Source: Kibdelosporangium aridum (GTDB lineage Bacteria; Actinomycetota; Actinomycetes; Mycobacteriales; Pseudonocardiaceae). From it: DNA of 64,000 nt. Shown one piece after another: positions 33,345 through 42,389 of this stretch. Location: NCBI RefSeq assembly GCF_900176515.1, contig NZ_FWXV01000001.1, positions 868,001 to 932,000 on the forward strand. The letters are read 5' to 3'. Below the pieces are notes generated by a model. The model did no database searches and was not told the DNA's origin. It saw nothing but the letters and a program-made list of their open reading frames with translations. How positions within the stretch are numbered: the stretch's first letter is position 1; every line of letters begins with the position of its first letter. The position numbers and the translations under genes were made by a program.

Positions 33345-36071
33345 ATGTCGCTGGTGGGAAGGGGCGTCGAGCTAGCGCGGATTCAACGCCTGCTGACAAA
33401 TGCGCGCGACGCGCGCAGCGGCGTGCTGGTGCTGCGGGGCGCAGCGGGCATCGGGAAATCGGTCCTTCTCGACCACGCTGTGTCGATCGCCGAAGCCGAG
33501 GGCAACATGCGCGTGGTCCGCGGAGCAGGGGTCGAGTCCGACTCCGAGCTGGCGTATGGCGGTCTGCACCAACTGCTGTTTCCACGCTTGGATCGGTTGG
33601 ACGCCCTGCCCACTCCCCAGGCCACGGCACTGCGGTGCGCTTTCGGCCTAGCCGAGGGAGACGAAGCCAATCGGTTCCTGATCTCCGCAGGCACCCTGTC
33701 GTTGCTCGCCGATCTGGCCGAGGATGCCCCTCTGCTGTGCGTGGTCGATGACCTGCAATGGCTCGACCAGGGTTCCGTGGAGGCGCTGTTGTTCGCGGCC
33801 CGCCGCTTCGTGGCCGACCCGATCGCGATGCTGTTCGCGGTGCGCGAGACGTCGGTGGCGTTCGAAATCGCAGGCGTCGACGTCGTGGATCTGCCCGGCC
33901 TCGCCGCGCCCGATGCCGCCCGACTGCTGGACGACCACGCACCGGAACTCATCGAACCGGTGCGGACCCGGGTCCTCGCAGAGTCCGGCGGCAATCCCCT
34001 GGCGATCATCGAGCTCGGGTCGTCGCGGCTCGCGGCACGCGATGTCGACGAGTCCGACCCGGCCGAGCAGGTCGGCCCGCTGCCGGTGACCCGCCGCGTG
34101 CAGGAGGCATTCCGCCGCCAGATCGTCGAGCTTCCCGAACCCACCCAACGCGCGCTGCTGGCGGCGGCGGCTGACACGGCGGCGCCGCTCGCGACGATCC
34201 TCCACGTGATCGAAGCCCTCGGTGGCGCCCCCGGCGACCTGGCGCCCGCCGAACGCGACCGGCTGCTCCGGATCGACAGCCGGATCACGTTCCGCCACCC
34301 TCTGGTACGAGCAGCCGCCTACCAGGACGCGCCGCTGCACCGGCGGATCGAGGTACATCGCGCGTACGCCGATGCGCTGGGTGCGGAGGCCGATGCGGAC
34401 CGCCGGGCGTGGCACCTCGCTGCTGCCACCACCACCCCCGACGAGGCGGTGGCCGCCGAACTCGAAGGTGCGGCGGAGCGGGCCTGGCACCGAGGCGGCG
34501 CGATGGCGGTGTCCGCTGCCTACGACCGCGCCGGTCGACTCAGCGCCGACCGGGAACTGAAGGCCCGGCGTATCGCCCGGGCCAGCCAGGCCGCGTTCGA
34601 TGCCGGCAAGGCCGACCGCGCCGCCCGGCTGGCGGCCGAAGCGCTCTCGCTCACCACCGACCCCGGCATCCGGGCCGACGCCATCTACACGCGTGGCGCT
34701 GTGGAGTACGAACGCACGTCCCCGCGGGCCGATGCGGAGCTGACGATCGAGGCCGCCGCGTTGGTGCGCGACACCGATCCAGAGCGCGCCGCGCTCACGT
34801 TCTTCGAGGCTGCGCACGCCGCCCGGCACGGAGCGGCGCACGACCTGCTGCAGCGTGCGGCGGATCTGATGCGCGGGTTCACCCCGCCGGAGCACTGGGC
34901 ACCGGTTGTCGCCGCCCTTCTCGGGTGGGTGGAGCTCTTCGCCGGACGCCCGGAGCTGGCCGTCGGCCCGATGCGCGATCTCTACACCGCCACACGCAGC
35001 GGCGGGAACGACCTGATGCATCGCATCACGGCCGGGTTCGGCGGGCTCATGATCGCGGACGACGACGGCGTCATCGCCGGGACCGAGGACATGCTGGCCG
35101 AGGTGCGGGCTACCGGGGCGTTGGGGTGGGTCCCGTACACCCTGAACGTGCTCGCCGTGGCGCGGCTGTTCCGCGGTGAGTTCGCGGACGCCCGCGCGTG
35201 TGTGGCGGAAGGCGCATCCGTGAGCGCCGAACTCGGGAACACGACCGAGCGCCTGGCACACCGGTCGGTGGAGGTGTGGTTGCACGCCGTGTCGGGTGAC
35301 GAGCCACGCTGCCGAGCTCTTGCCGAGGAGGTGTTCCCACGAGCCCGAGCCCGGCACCAAGTCAATGCGGAGATCGCGGACTGGGGTCTCGGCATGCTCG
35401 ACCTTTCCGCCCGGCGGTTCGGGGAAGCATTCGACCGGCTCGAGAGAGTGTCCCGGGGACCTGCGAGCCGCGACCTCCTGGTCCGGGCGGTGCCGGATCT
35501 GGTGGAGGCTGCTGTGCGCAGCGGCAAGCCGGATCGTGCCCACGGACCACTGGCAGAGTTCCAGCACTGGGCTGAGCACGTCGACCGCCCGGTCGCCACC
35601 GGGCTCGTACTGCGCTGCCGGGCCTTGCTGGCCGATGACGGCGACGCCGACGCGCTGTACGCCGAGGCGCTGCGGGTCCAGGAGCGGCACGGCGGCCCCT
35701 ATGAGCGTGCCCGTACCCAGCTGGTCTACGGCGAGTGGCTGCGCCGCCAGCGCCGCCGTACCGAGGCCCGCGCCCATCTTGCGGCGGCGGTGTCCGCGTT
35801 CGAGGACCTCGGCGCGGAGCTCTGGGCCGAGCGTGCGCGCGGCGAGCTGGCCGCCTTCGGCGAGCGGGGCGATGAGCCTCGGCGCAGCGGCCCGCTCACC
35901 CTGTTGACCCCGCAGGAGCTGCAGGTCGTACGGCTGGCCGCCACCGGTCACACGAACAAGGAGATTGCCGCACAGCTCTTCCTCAGCCCACGGACCGTCG
36001 GCTACCACCTCTACAAGGCGTATCCGAAACTCGGCGTCACCGGTCGCGCCGAGCTGGCCGACCTCGTCTAG
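33345..36071 (+). CDS. LAL-type LuxR regulator (large ATP-binding)
   Basis: 908 residues; AGGGTGA before the ATG. N-terminal AAA_16 ATPase: VGRGVELARIQRLL, P-loop VLRGAAGIGKSVLLDHA, Walker B LLCVVDDLQWLDQGSVEALL. The middle is a TPR-like helical array (about 300-830). The C-terminal LuxR domain is LTPQELQVVRLAATGHTNKE with IAAQLFLSPRTVGYHLYKAY. Such proteins are pathway-type or sugar-type activators. It may be co-transcribed with the DGPF gene 124 nt downstream, although a separate promoter is as likely. Confidence 0.95.
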   Translation: MSLVGRGVELARIQRLLTNARDARSGVLVLRGAAGIGKSVLLDHAVSIAEAEGNMRVVRGAGVESDSELAYGGLHQLLFPRLDRLDALPTPQATALRCAFGLAEGDEANRFLISAGTLSLLADLAEDAPLLCVVDDLQWLDQGSVEALLFAARRFVADPIAMLFAVRETSVAFEIAGVDVVDLPGLAAPDAARLLDDHAPELIEPVRTRVLAESGGNPLAIIELGSSRLAARDVDESDPAEQVGPLPVTRRVQEAFRRQIVELPEPTQRALLAAAADTAAPLATILHVIEALGGAPGDLAPAERDRLLRIDSRITFRHPLVRAAAYQDAPLHRRIEVHRAYADALGAEADADRRAWHLAAATTTPDEAVAAELEGAAERAWHRGGAMAVSAAYDRAGRLSADRELKARRIARASQAAFDAGKADRAARLAAEALSLTTDPGIRADAIYTRGAVEYERTSPRADAELTIEAAALVRDTDPERAALTFFEAAHAARHGAAHDLLQRAADLMRGFTPPEHWAPVVAALLGWVELFAGRPELAVGPMRDLYTATRSGGNDLMHRITAGFGGLMIADDDGVIAGTEDMLAEVRATGALGWVPYTLNVLAVARLFRGEFADARACVAEGASVSAELGNTTERLAHRSVEVWLHAVSGDEPRCRALAEEVFPRARARHQVNAEIADWGLGMLDLSARRFGEAFDRLERVSRGPASRDLLVRAVPDLVEAAVRSGKPDRAHGPLAEFQHWAEHVDRPVATGLVLRCRALLADDGDADALYAEALRVQERHGGPYERARTQLVYGEWLRRQRRRTEARAHLAAAVSAFEDLGAELWAERARGELAAFGERGDEPRRSGPLTLLTPQELQVVRLAATGHTNKEIAAQLFLSPRTVGYHLYKAYPKLGVTGRAELADLV

Positions 36072-36195
36072 TGGCCGACGCCGGTCGTCGGTTTCCCGGA
36101 CACCAGTCACGATGACTGATACGTCAGCGGTGAGCCCCGCCTAGCGTTTCCGGCATCCAGGCAGCGGCCGTCGGCCGTACGACGAGGAGACGACA

Positions 36196-36564
36196 ATGAC
36201 GAAGTATTTCCTGAGCCTCCCGCACGACTCCGCCGAGGAGCCGACGATGGAAAGCATGGACCCCGCGGAGCTGCAGGAGATAATGGCCGCAGTCGATGCG
36301 TTCAACACCGCCGTTCAGGAGGCGGGCGCGTTCGTGTCCGCTGGCGGTCTGCACCCGCCGTCGAGCGCGACCACGGTGGACTACTCCGGTGACAGCCCCG
36401 TACTCACACCAGGCCCGTTCGTCGAGGCCAAGGAGTACCTCGGCGGCTTCTGGATCATCGAGGCCGAAAACGACGACGTCGCGATCGAATGGGCCAAGCA
36501 GGCCTCGCGTGCGCTGCGAAGCAGGGTCGAGGTCCGCGCACTGCAGGAAGCACCGCAGGGCTGA
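36196..36564 (+). CDS. YCII-related (DGPF-domain) protein
   Basis: 122 residues; GAGGAGA upstream of the ATG. The dimeric alpha/beta-barrel family is recognised from MTKYFLSLPHDS, EAGAFVSAGGLHPPSSA and VLTPGPFVEAKEYLGGFWII. The usual DGPF reads PGPF here, so the catalytic-like Asp is absent. Genes of this family are often paired with ECF42-type sigma factors; here the neighbour is a LAL regulator and no sigma gene is present, while an ECF42-type gene lies 27 kb away at the right edge. Function unknown. Confidence 0.9.
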   Translation: MTKYFLSLPHDSAEEPTMESMDPAELQEIMAAVDAFNTAVQEAGAFVSAGGLHPPSSATTVDYSGDSPVLTPGPFVEAKEYLGGFWIIEAENDDVAIEWAKQASRALRSRVEVRALQEAPQG

Positions 36565-36589
36565 AGGCAAGTCTTCGCAGCCTTATGTG

Positions 36590-36845
36590 TTGGCGCGGAT
36601 TCAGTACATGCACCCGCTCCAACACATCGGCTTTCCTACCGGAAGACCTGCTCGGAGCAGGCAACGGATGTTCAGCGACTCCGACCGTCGAACTCGGCGG
36701 TAAGCCGGCTCGCGTGTCCACGGAAGGAGATGTGATCGACGTGCCAGCGCGCACGGCACACCGGACGTGGAACGCTGGCAAGGGCCGGGTTTCGGCGACC
36801 TGGGCAGTCACGCCGGTCCACCGCCCGCAGCAACCGTCCCCCTAG
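36590..36845 (+). pseudogene. Cupin-domain remnant with frameshift
   Basis: Two parts of a cupin can be read in different frames. In the frame of base 36593 there is ARIQYMHPLQHIGF, like the HPLQHEGF entry strand of small cupins; about 70 nt later another frame gives VELGGKPARVSTEGDVIDVP followed by ARTAHRTWNAG, the second cupin motif with its metal His. No single frame joins them and no convincing start exists, so this looks like a frameshifted, internally deleted gene. It abuts the response regulator gene on the opposite strand. Confidence 0.6.
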
Positions 36846-36855
36846 TTGATCATCC

Positions 36856-37500
36856 TCAGCACAGGCCGGCGTCGTGGGCGAGTAGCGCGATCTGGGTCCG
36901 GTTGCCGAGGTCCAGTTTGGTGAGGATCCGGGTGACATGCGCCTTCACTGTCGGGATGCTGACGTTGAGCTCGGCGCCGATTTCGGCGTTGGTTTTGCCT
37001 TGGCCGACGGCGACTGCGACTTCGTGTTCGCGTGGGCTGAGGTTGGCCAGCGTCGTGCGGGCCTTGGTGTAGGTCTCCGCTGAGGTGGCGGCGCGGTCCA
37101 TCAGGCGGCGCGTGATGTGAGGCGACAGGATCGGCTCGCCTGCCGCCACGCGCACGACGGCGTTGATGATGGCTGACGGCAGCGCATCCTTGAGCAGGAA
37201 GCCGCTCGCGCCTGCTCGGAGGGCTCTGAGGACGTTGTCGTCGGTGTCGAACGTGGTCAGCACGATCACTTCGGGTGGGTTGGGCCGGGCGCGGACATGG
37301 TGTGTGGCAACGATTCCGTTCACTTTCGGCATCCGGATGTCCATCAGCACGACGTCAACCGGGTGAGCGTCCAGCGCGCGAGGCACGTCGACGCCGTCGG
37401 CGGCTTCGGCGACGACGGAAATGTCTTCGAAACCGTCGAGCATCATGGTGAGTCCGGTGCGGACCACGGCGTCGTCGTCGACGATGAGCACGCGGATCAT
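36856..37500 (-). CDS. NarL/FixJ-type response regulator
   Basis: 214 residues from ATG 37500, which overlaps the kinase stop (ATGA). Receiver: VLIVDDDAVVRTGL, phospho-Asp in VVLMDIRMPKVNGI, Thr in VIVLTTFD, Lys in FLLKDALPS. The LuxR domain reads LSPREHEVAVAVGQGKTNAE and LNVSIPTVKAHVTRIL. Together with the next gene upstream it forms a complete two-component system, separate from the one at the left edge. Targets unknown. Confidence 0.95.
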   Translation of the reverse strand: MIRVLIVDDDAVVRTGLTMMLDGFEDISVVAEAADGVDVPRALDAHPVDVVLMDIRMPKVNGIVATHHVRARPNPPEVIVLTTFDTDDNVLRALRAGASGFLLKDALPSAIINAVVRVAAGEPILSPHITRRLMDRAATSAETYTKARTTLANLSPREHEVAVAVGQGKTNAEIGAELNVSIPTVKAHVTRILTKLDLGNRTQIALLAHDAGLC

Positions 37501-38606
37501 GCGGGCCACGGCAGTAGTGCGTGCAGCCGGAATTCCCGTGCTGTCAGTTGATGGTCAAGCTTGCCGCCCGCGAGCCGCACGCGTTCGGTCAAGCCGATGA
37601 GGCCGGTGCCTGTGCCGGGGAACGCGGGCGCGTCCCTGTGGCACAAGGGGTTGGTCACTTCGATGATCAAGTTCTGTCCTGGGGTGCCGTTGATGTCGAT
37701 CTTCACCGGTTGGCCCGGTGCGTGTTTGCGCGCATTGGTCAAGGCTTCCTGCAGCACTCGATACGCCGTGCGGCTGGTTGTGCCGGGGACCGCGGTGACG
37801 TCGCCATGGACGTCGACCGGCGTGCCGACCGCGCGGGATTCCTCGACCAGTACGGGTAAGTCGTCCAACACGGGCACAGGGCGGTCCGTGTTCTCGGGCG
37901 ACGATGTATCACGTAACACCGCGATCACGTCCCGAAGCTCGTTCAGAGCCTGATGTACGCCCGATCGGATGACACCAGCGGCGTGGGACAGCTTCTCGGG
38001 AGCGAGATCCGGCCGGTACTCCAGCGCTCCCGCGTACGTGGCCAGTAGGGACAATCGGTGGGCAAGGACGTCGTGCATCTCGCGTGCGATCCGGGTGCGT
38101 TCCGCCGCTCGTGCTTCGAGAACGCGCCTGCCTTGTTCGGCTTCCGCGCGCTCGGCTCGGTCCCGCAGCGACTCGATGACCTGCCGACGTGCCTGGGCCA
38201 ACGCGCCCCAGCCCAGCAACCCGAGGTGGGTGACCACCACCAGCACCAGCCACCACGTGAAGGACAGGCCTGGCATCGGATGCCAGATGAACCTCAGCGC
38301 GTGCGCGGCGATACCGAAGGCAGCAACCCCCAGGGCGACAGGGAATCGCCGCCCCGACGCGACCTGCAGCGTGCCTATGGTCGACGGCGGGGTGGCCGTT
38401 GGGGATATGGCCGCGAGCACGGCGAGCACGAGCGCGGAACCGACGGGCCAGCGGAACAGCAATGGCACCAACGCACACGCGATGATCCCGATCGGGATGT
38501 CGAGGGCGACAAGAGAACCGGACGCGTACTCGCCGTACCCGGTCGCCACCGTGCACACCCCGAGCAGAATGGTGACCAGGGTGATGTGTCGGGCGCAGAG
38601 ATCCAC
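37497..38606 (-). CDS. Sensor histidine kinase, NarL family
   Basis: 369 residues from GTG 38606; the longer open frame upstream overlaps non-coding and YceI DNA. About four to five membrane helices fill the N-terminal 140 residues (HITLVTILLGVCTVATGYG, LSFTWWLVLVVVTHLGLLG). HisKA_3 H-box ERTRIAREMHDVLAHRLSLL with phospho-His, N-box RVLQEALTNARKHAPG and G-box GTGTGLIGLTERVRLAGGK follow. There is no extracellular sensor domain, as in DesK-type kinases that sense membrane state. Coupled to the response regulator. Confidence 0.93.
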   Translation of the reverse strand: MDLCARHITLVTILLGVCTVATGYGEYASGSLVALDIPIGIIACALVPLLFRWPVGSALVLAVLAAISPTATPPSTIGTLQVASGRRFPVALGVAAFGIAAHALRFIWHPMPGLSFTWWLVLVVVTHLGLLGWGALAQARRQVIESLRDRAERAEAEQGRRVLEARAAERTRIAREMHDVLAHRLSLLATYAGALEYRPDLAPEKLSHAAGVIRSGVHQALNELRDVIAVLRDTSSPENTDRPVPVLDDLPVLVEESRAVGTPVDVHGDVTAVPGTTSRTAYRVLQEALTNARKHAPGQPVKIDINGTPGQNLIIEVTNPLCHRDAPAFPGTGTGLIGLTERVRLAGGKLDHQLTAREFRLHALLPWPA

Positions 38607-38714
38607 GTCACCGAGCGTAGGACGTGCGGCAATGGGGGGACACCGACCAAAGTTCACATGGGGGCAGACTCGTGGTCGATGTGCCAGAGCGCCATCCGGC
38701 GCCAGGCTCGTCGC

Positions 38715-39233
38715 ATGACAAATCGCGGCATCACACACCACACTCCTGTCGTCGGCGACTACCGGATCGACCACACCCGATCCAAGATCGAGTTCACCAC
38801 CCGGCACGTATTCGGCCTCGGCAAGGTCCGCGGCACCTTCCAACTACGCGAGGGCTACATCTATGTAGCCGATTCCCTTGACGAGTCCGCGGCGCGCGCG
38901 ACGATCGCGGCGGACAGTATCGACACGCGCAACCCCGTGCGAGACACGACAGTCTGTCAGCAGTACCTGGACGTGGCACGGCACCCGGACATCGTCTTCA
39001 CGTCGACGGGAATGGAGAACACCGGCAACGGCTGGGTTCTGCACGGTCAGTTGACCGTCTGCGGTCAGACCCGGCCTGTCGACTTACACATCACTACCGT
39101 GGGAGGAGAAGGACTACGTGTCACGGCCACGTGCGTAGTCGACCGCTACGAGTTCGGCATCACCAAGATGAGGGGACTGACCGGGCGCAGGCTGGCCTTC
39201 ACTCTCGAGATCGTGGCAAATCTTTCTACATAA
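38715..39233 (+). CDS. YceI-family lipocalin-like protein
   Basis: 172 residues from ATG 38715. YceI pattern: YRIDHTRSKIEFTTRHVFGL, GKVRGTFQLREGYIYVADSL, and DVARHPDIVFTSTGMENTGN with DRYEFGITKMRGLTG near the end. No signal peptide, as for actinobacterial cytosolic members. The family binds isoprenoids such as polyprenyl lipids. Its last codons overlap the left arm of the inverted repeat around the box promoter, and the box genes start 63 nt downstream; co-transcription is possible but not needed. Confidence 0.92.
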   Translation: MTNRGITHHTPVVGDYRIDHTRSKIEFTTRHVFGLGKVRGTFQLREGYIYVADSLDESAARATIAADSIDTRNPVRDTTVCQQYLDVARHPDIVFTSTGMENTGNGWVLHGQLTVCGQTRPVDLHITTVGGEGLRVTATCVVDRYEFGITKMRGLTGRRLAFTLEIVANLST

Positions 39234-39263
39234 TATTGACGACTAGGTTGAGTTCTGTAGAAA
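39223..39263 (+). promoter_or_regulatory. Candidate box-operon promoter within an inverted repeat
   Basis: TTTCTACA (39223-39230) and TGTAGAAA (39256-39263) are exact inverted arms 25 nt apart. Between and overlapping the right arm is TTGACG (39236-39241), a good -35, with TAGAAA at 39258 as -10 after 16 nt. Arms bracketing a promoter suit repressor control. The boxC ATG is 34 nt further on, behind GAGGAGG. Confidence 0.55.
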
Positions 39264-39296
39264 ATGGTGCGGTACGGTCATAGCCGAGGAGGCGAC

Positions 39297-40952
39297 ATGG
39301 ACGTGTCCTTCGATGCGCACCCGGGCAGCTATCGGCACTGGAAGATGCGTACCGAAGGGGACATCGCCTGGCTGGTCCTCGACGTCGACGAGGCCGGCGG
39401 CATCGTGCCCGGCTACGAGTTGAAGCTCAACTCCTACGACCTCGGCGTGGACATCGAGCTCTACGACGCCACGCAACGCCTGCGCTTCGAGCATCCCGAG
39501 GTCCGTACGGTCATCGTGACCAGTGGGAAGGACAAGGTGTTCTGCGCGGGCGCGAACATCCGGATGCTGGCCGCGTCGGCGCACGAGTGGAAGGTCAACT
39601 TCTGCAAGTTCACCAACGAGACCCGCAATGCCATGGAGGACTCCGCCGGGCAGACCTACCTGGCCGCGGTCAACGGCTCCTGCGCGGGCGGAGGGTACGA
39701 GCTGGCGCTGGCGTGCGAACACATCCTGCTGGTCGACGACAATTCCTCGGCGGTGTCGCTGCCGGAGGTGCCGCTGCTCGGCGTACTGCCGGGGACAGGC
39801 GGGCTGACGAGGGTGGTGGACAAACGCAAGGTCCGAAAAGACCTGGCGGATGTCTTCTCCACCCGGCCCGACGGGGTGAAAGGCAAGACCGCGCTCGAAT
39901 GGCGCCTGGTGGACGAGCTCGCCGCGCCGCGCCAGTTCGAGGAGACCACGCGCGCCCGTGCGGCCGAACTGGCAGCCAGGTCGAACCGGCCGAAGGACGC
40001 GAAAGGCGTCGAGCTCGCCCCGCTCAACAGGGAGATCAGCGCGGACGGGATTGGCTACGAGCACGTCACCGCGGACTTCGACGCCACCACCTCCTCGGTG
40101 ACCATCACTGTCCGGGCCCCGCGGGTACCAGCGCCGCCCGGGTCGCCCGATCTGGGGTTGTCCGAACTGGACGCTTCCTTCTGGCCGCTGGCGGTCACCC
40201 GTGAACTGGATGACCTGATCCTGCGGCTGCGCACCAACCAGAGCACGCTCGGTACGTGGATCATCAAGACCGAGGGTGACGCCGACACGGTCGACTCCTA
40301 CGAGAAGCTGCTGATCGGCAACCAGGACCACTGGCTGGCCGACGAGATCCTGCGCTACTACAAACGCACCCTCAAACGGCTGGATGTCACCAGCCGGAGC
40401 CTGATCGCGCTGATCGAGCCGGGCAGCTGCTTCACCGGGATGCTCGCCGAGCTCGCCTTCGCGGCCGACCGCCAGTACATGTTGGACGGTCCGCCGATCG
40501 ACGACGAGGACAGCCCGCTCAGGGCGCAGCTGCGGCTCACCGAGGCCAACTTCGGGCTTTTCCCGATGGGCAACGGAATCTCCCGGCTGGAGTCACGGTT
40601 CTACGGCCACCCGGACCACATCGAGTGGCTGCGCAAGGAGACCGATCGGCCGCTCACCCCTGCGGAGGCCAACGAGCTCGGCCTGGTCACCGACATCCCG
40701 GACGACATCGACTGGGAGGACGAGATCCGGATCGCCATCGAGAGCCGGGCGTCGCTGTCCCCGGACGCGTGCACCGGCCTTGAGGCCAACCTGCGGTTCA
40801 CCGGTCCAGAGACGATCGAGACCAAGATCTTCGGCAGGCTGTCGGCCTGGCAGAACTGGATCTTCAACCGGCCGAACGCGTCCGGCGACGAAGGCGCGCT
40901 CCGCCGCTACGGCACCGGCCAGAAGGCGATCTTCGACAGGAAACGAGTCTGA
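39297..40952 (+). CDS. boxC: Benzoyl-CoA-dihydrodiol lyase (BoxC)
   Basis: 551 residues; GAGGAGG precedes the ATG at good spacing. A two-part crotonase-fold enzyme: the first half has CAGANIRMLAASAHEWKVNF and AAVNGSCAGGGYELALACEH, and PLLGVLPGTGGLTRVVDKRK (oxyanion loops); the second half has SLIALIEPGSCFTGMLAELA and ESRFYGHPDHIEWL. BoxC opens the ring of 2,3-epoxybenzoyl-CoA, giving 3,4-dehydroadipyl-CoA semialdehyde and formate. First gene of a boxC-boxB-ligase-amidohydrolase run. The length matches known BoxC proteins (about 550). Confidence 0.95.
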   Translation: MDVSFDAHPGSYRHWKMRTEGDIAWLVLDVDEAGGIVPGYELKLNSYDLGVDIELYDATQRLRFEHPEVRTVIVTSGKDKVFCAGANIRMLAASAHEWKVNFCKFTNETRNAMEDSAGQTYLAAVNGSCAGGGYELALACEHILLVDDNSSAVSLPEVPLLGVLPGTGGLTRVVDKRKVRKDLADVFSTRPDGVKGKTALEWRLVDELAAPRQFEETTRARAAELAARSNRPKDAKGVELAPLNREISADGIGYEHVTADFDATTSSVTITVRAPRVPAPPGSPDLGLSELDASFWPLAVTRELDDLILRLRTNQSTLGTWIIKTEGDADTVDSYEKLLIGNQDHWLADEILRYYKRTLKRLDVTSRSLIALIEPGSCFTGMLAELAFAADRQYMLDGPPIDDEDSPLRAQLRLTEANFGLFPMGNGISRLESRFYGHPDHIEWLRKETDRPLTPAEANELGLVTDIPDDIDWEDEIRIAIESRASLSPDACTGLEANLRFTGPETIETKIFGRLSAWQNWIFNRPNASGDEGALRRYGTGQKAIFDRKRV

Positions 40953-40953
40953 G

Positions 40954-42375
40954 ATGACCACCTCGATCAACTACGAGGACAAGATCCCCAACAACGTCGA
41001 TCTGTCGTCCGACCGCCGTCTGCAGCGTGCGTTGGAGGGCTGGCAGCCGAAGTTCATGAACTGGTGGGGCGAGATGGGTCCCGCGTTGGAGACCCACGGT
41101 GTCTACCTGCGCACCGCGGTCAGCGTCGGCAGGGACGGCTGGGCGCACTTCGACCACGTGAACGTGCCGGACTACCGGTGGGGCATCTTCCTCGCCGAAC
41201 CCAAGCCGGACCGGCGGATCGCGTTCGGTGAGCACAAAGGACAGCCGGTCTGGCAACAGGTTCCCGGTGAGTACCGCGCGGACCTGCAGCGGCTGATCGT
41301 GATCCAGGGCGACACCGAACCCGCGTCGGTGGAACAGCAGAAGCTGCTCGGGCTGACCGCGCCAAGCCTGTACGACCTGCGCAACCTCTTCCAGGTCAAC
41401 GTGGAGGAGGGCAGGCACCTGTGGGCGATGGTTTACTTGCTGCACGCCTACTTCGGCAGAGAGGGCCGGGAAGAGGCGGAAGCGTTGCTGGTCCGCAATT
41501 CCGGAAGTCCGGACTCGCCGCGTATCCTCGGTGCGTTCAACGAGGAGACTGCGGACTGGCTGGCGTTCTACATGTTCACGTACTTCACCGACCGGGATGG
41601 CAAGTACCAGCTCGGTACGTTGAAGGAGAGCGCCTTCGACCCGCTGTCGCGCACGTGCGAGTTCATGCTGAAGGAGGAGGCGCACCACATGTTCGTCGGC
41701 ACCACCGGTGTCGACCGCGTGGTGGCGCGCAGCGCCCAGCTGATCCGCGAGCACGACACCCTCGACATCGGCAAGCACGGCGGCATCCCGCTGGACATCA
41801 TCCAGAAGTACATCAACTTCCACTACACGGTGTCGCTGGACCTGTTCGGCAGCGAGACGTCCACCAACGCGGCCAACTACTTCACCGCCGGGCTCAAGGG
41901 CCGGTGGATGGAGGAGCGCCGCAAGGACGATCACCAGCTCACCGAGCACGGTGTGCCGCTGGACCGGCCGAACGCCGACGGCACGTGGACCACCGAGGAG
42001 CTCTCGGCGCTGCTGGCGCTCAACCTCGACCTGCGTGGCGAGTACATCTCGGACTGCCAGAGCGGGATCAAGCGGTGGAACAAGATCCTGGCCGACGCCG
42101 ACTTGGAGTACCGGTTCGCCTTGCCGCACGTCGGGTTCAACCGCAACGTCGGCATGCACGCCGGGTTCCACATCACCCCCGACGGGTCGATCGTGGACGA
42201 GGCCACCTGGCAGAAAGGCAGCAAGAACTGGCTGCCGACCAACGAGGACCTCGCGTTCGTCCGGTCGTTGATGCACCCGGTGTACGAGCGGGGCAAGATC
42301 GCCAGCTGGGTCGCGCCGCCGACCAACGGGATCAACGGCAAGCCGTTCGACTACGAGTACGTGTACTTCCACTAG
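40954..42375 (+). CDS. boxB: Benzoyl-CoA 2,3-epoxidase subunit B (BoxB)
   Basis: 473 residues, start one base after the boxC stop codon. A diiron oxygenase: E122, E152 and H155 (in NVEEGRHLWAMVY), D213, E242 and H245 (in MLKEEAHHMFVGT) are in the spacing expected of the diiron ligands of BoxB as I recall them from Azoarcus. It epoxidises benzoyl-CoA to the 2,3-epoxide. Its partner reductase BoxA, normally adjacent, is not in this window, so electrons must come from another gene. The fixed order boxC-boxB-ligase agrees with other bacteria. Confidence 0.95.
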   Translation: MTTSINYEDKIPNNVDLSSDRRLQRALEGWQPKFMNWWGEMGPALETHGVYLRTAVSVGRDGWAHFDHVNVPDYRWGIFLAEPKPDRRIAFGEHKGQPVWQQVPGEYRADLQRLIVIQGDTEPASVEQQKLLGLTAPSLYDLRNLFQVNVEEGRHLWAMVYLLHAYFGREGREEAEALLVRNSGSPDSPRILGAFNEETADWLAFYMFTYFTDRDGKYQLGTLKESAFDPLSRTCEFMLKEEAHHMFVGTTGVDRVVARSAQLIREHDTLDIGKHGGIPLDIIQKYINFHYTVSLDLFGSETSTNAANYFTAGLKGRWMEERRKDDHQLTEHGVPLDRPNADGTWTTEELSALLALNLDLRGEYISDCQSGIKRWNKILADADLEYRFALPHVGFNRNVGMHAGFHITPDGSIVDEATWQKGSKNWLPTNEDLAFVRSLMHPVYERGKIASWVAPPTNGINGKPFDYEYVYFH

Positions 42376-42389
42376 AAGGACGGGCGACC

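Noticed and set aside
33648..36110. 820-residue minus-strand frame opposite the LAL regulator
   Set aside because: Its length comes from GC-biased third positions of the real 908-residue gene, which has ATPase and LuxR domains.
36109..36130. CTGA/TCAG palindrome before the DGPF gene
   Set aside because: Only 4-bp arms; too weak to claim as an operator.
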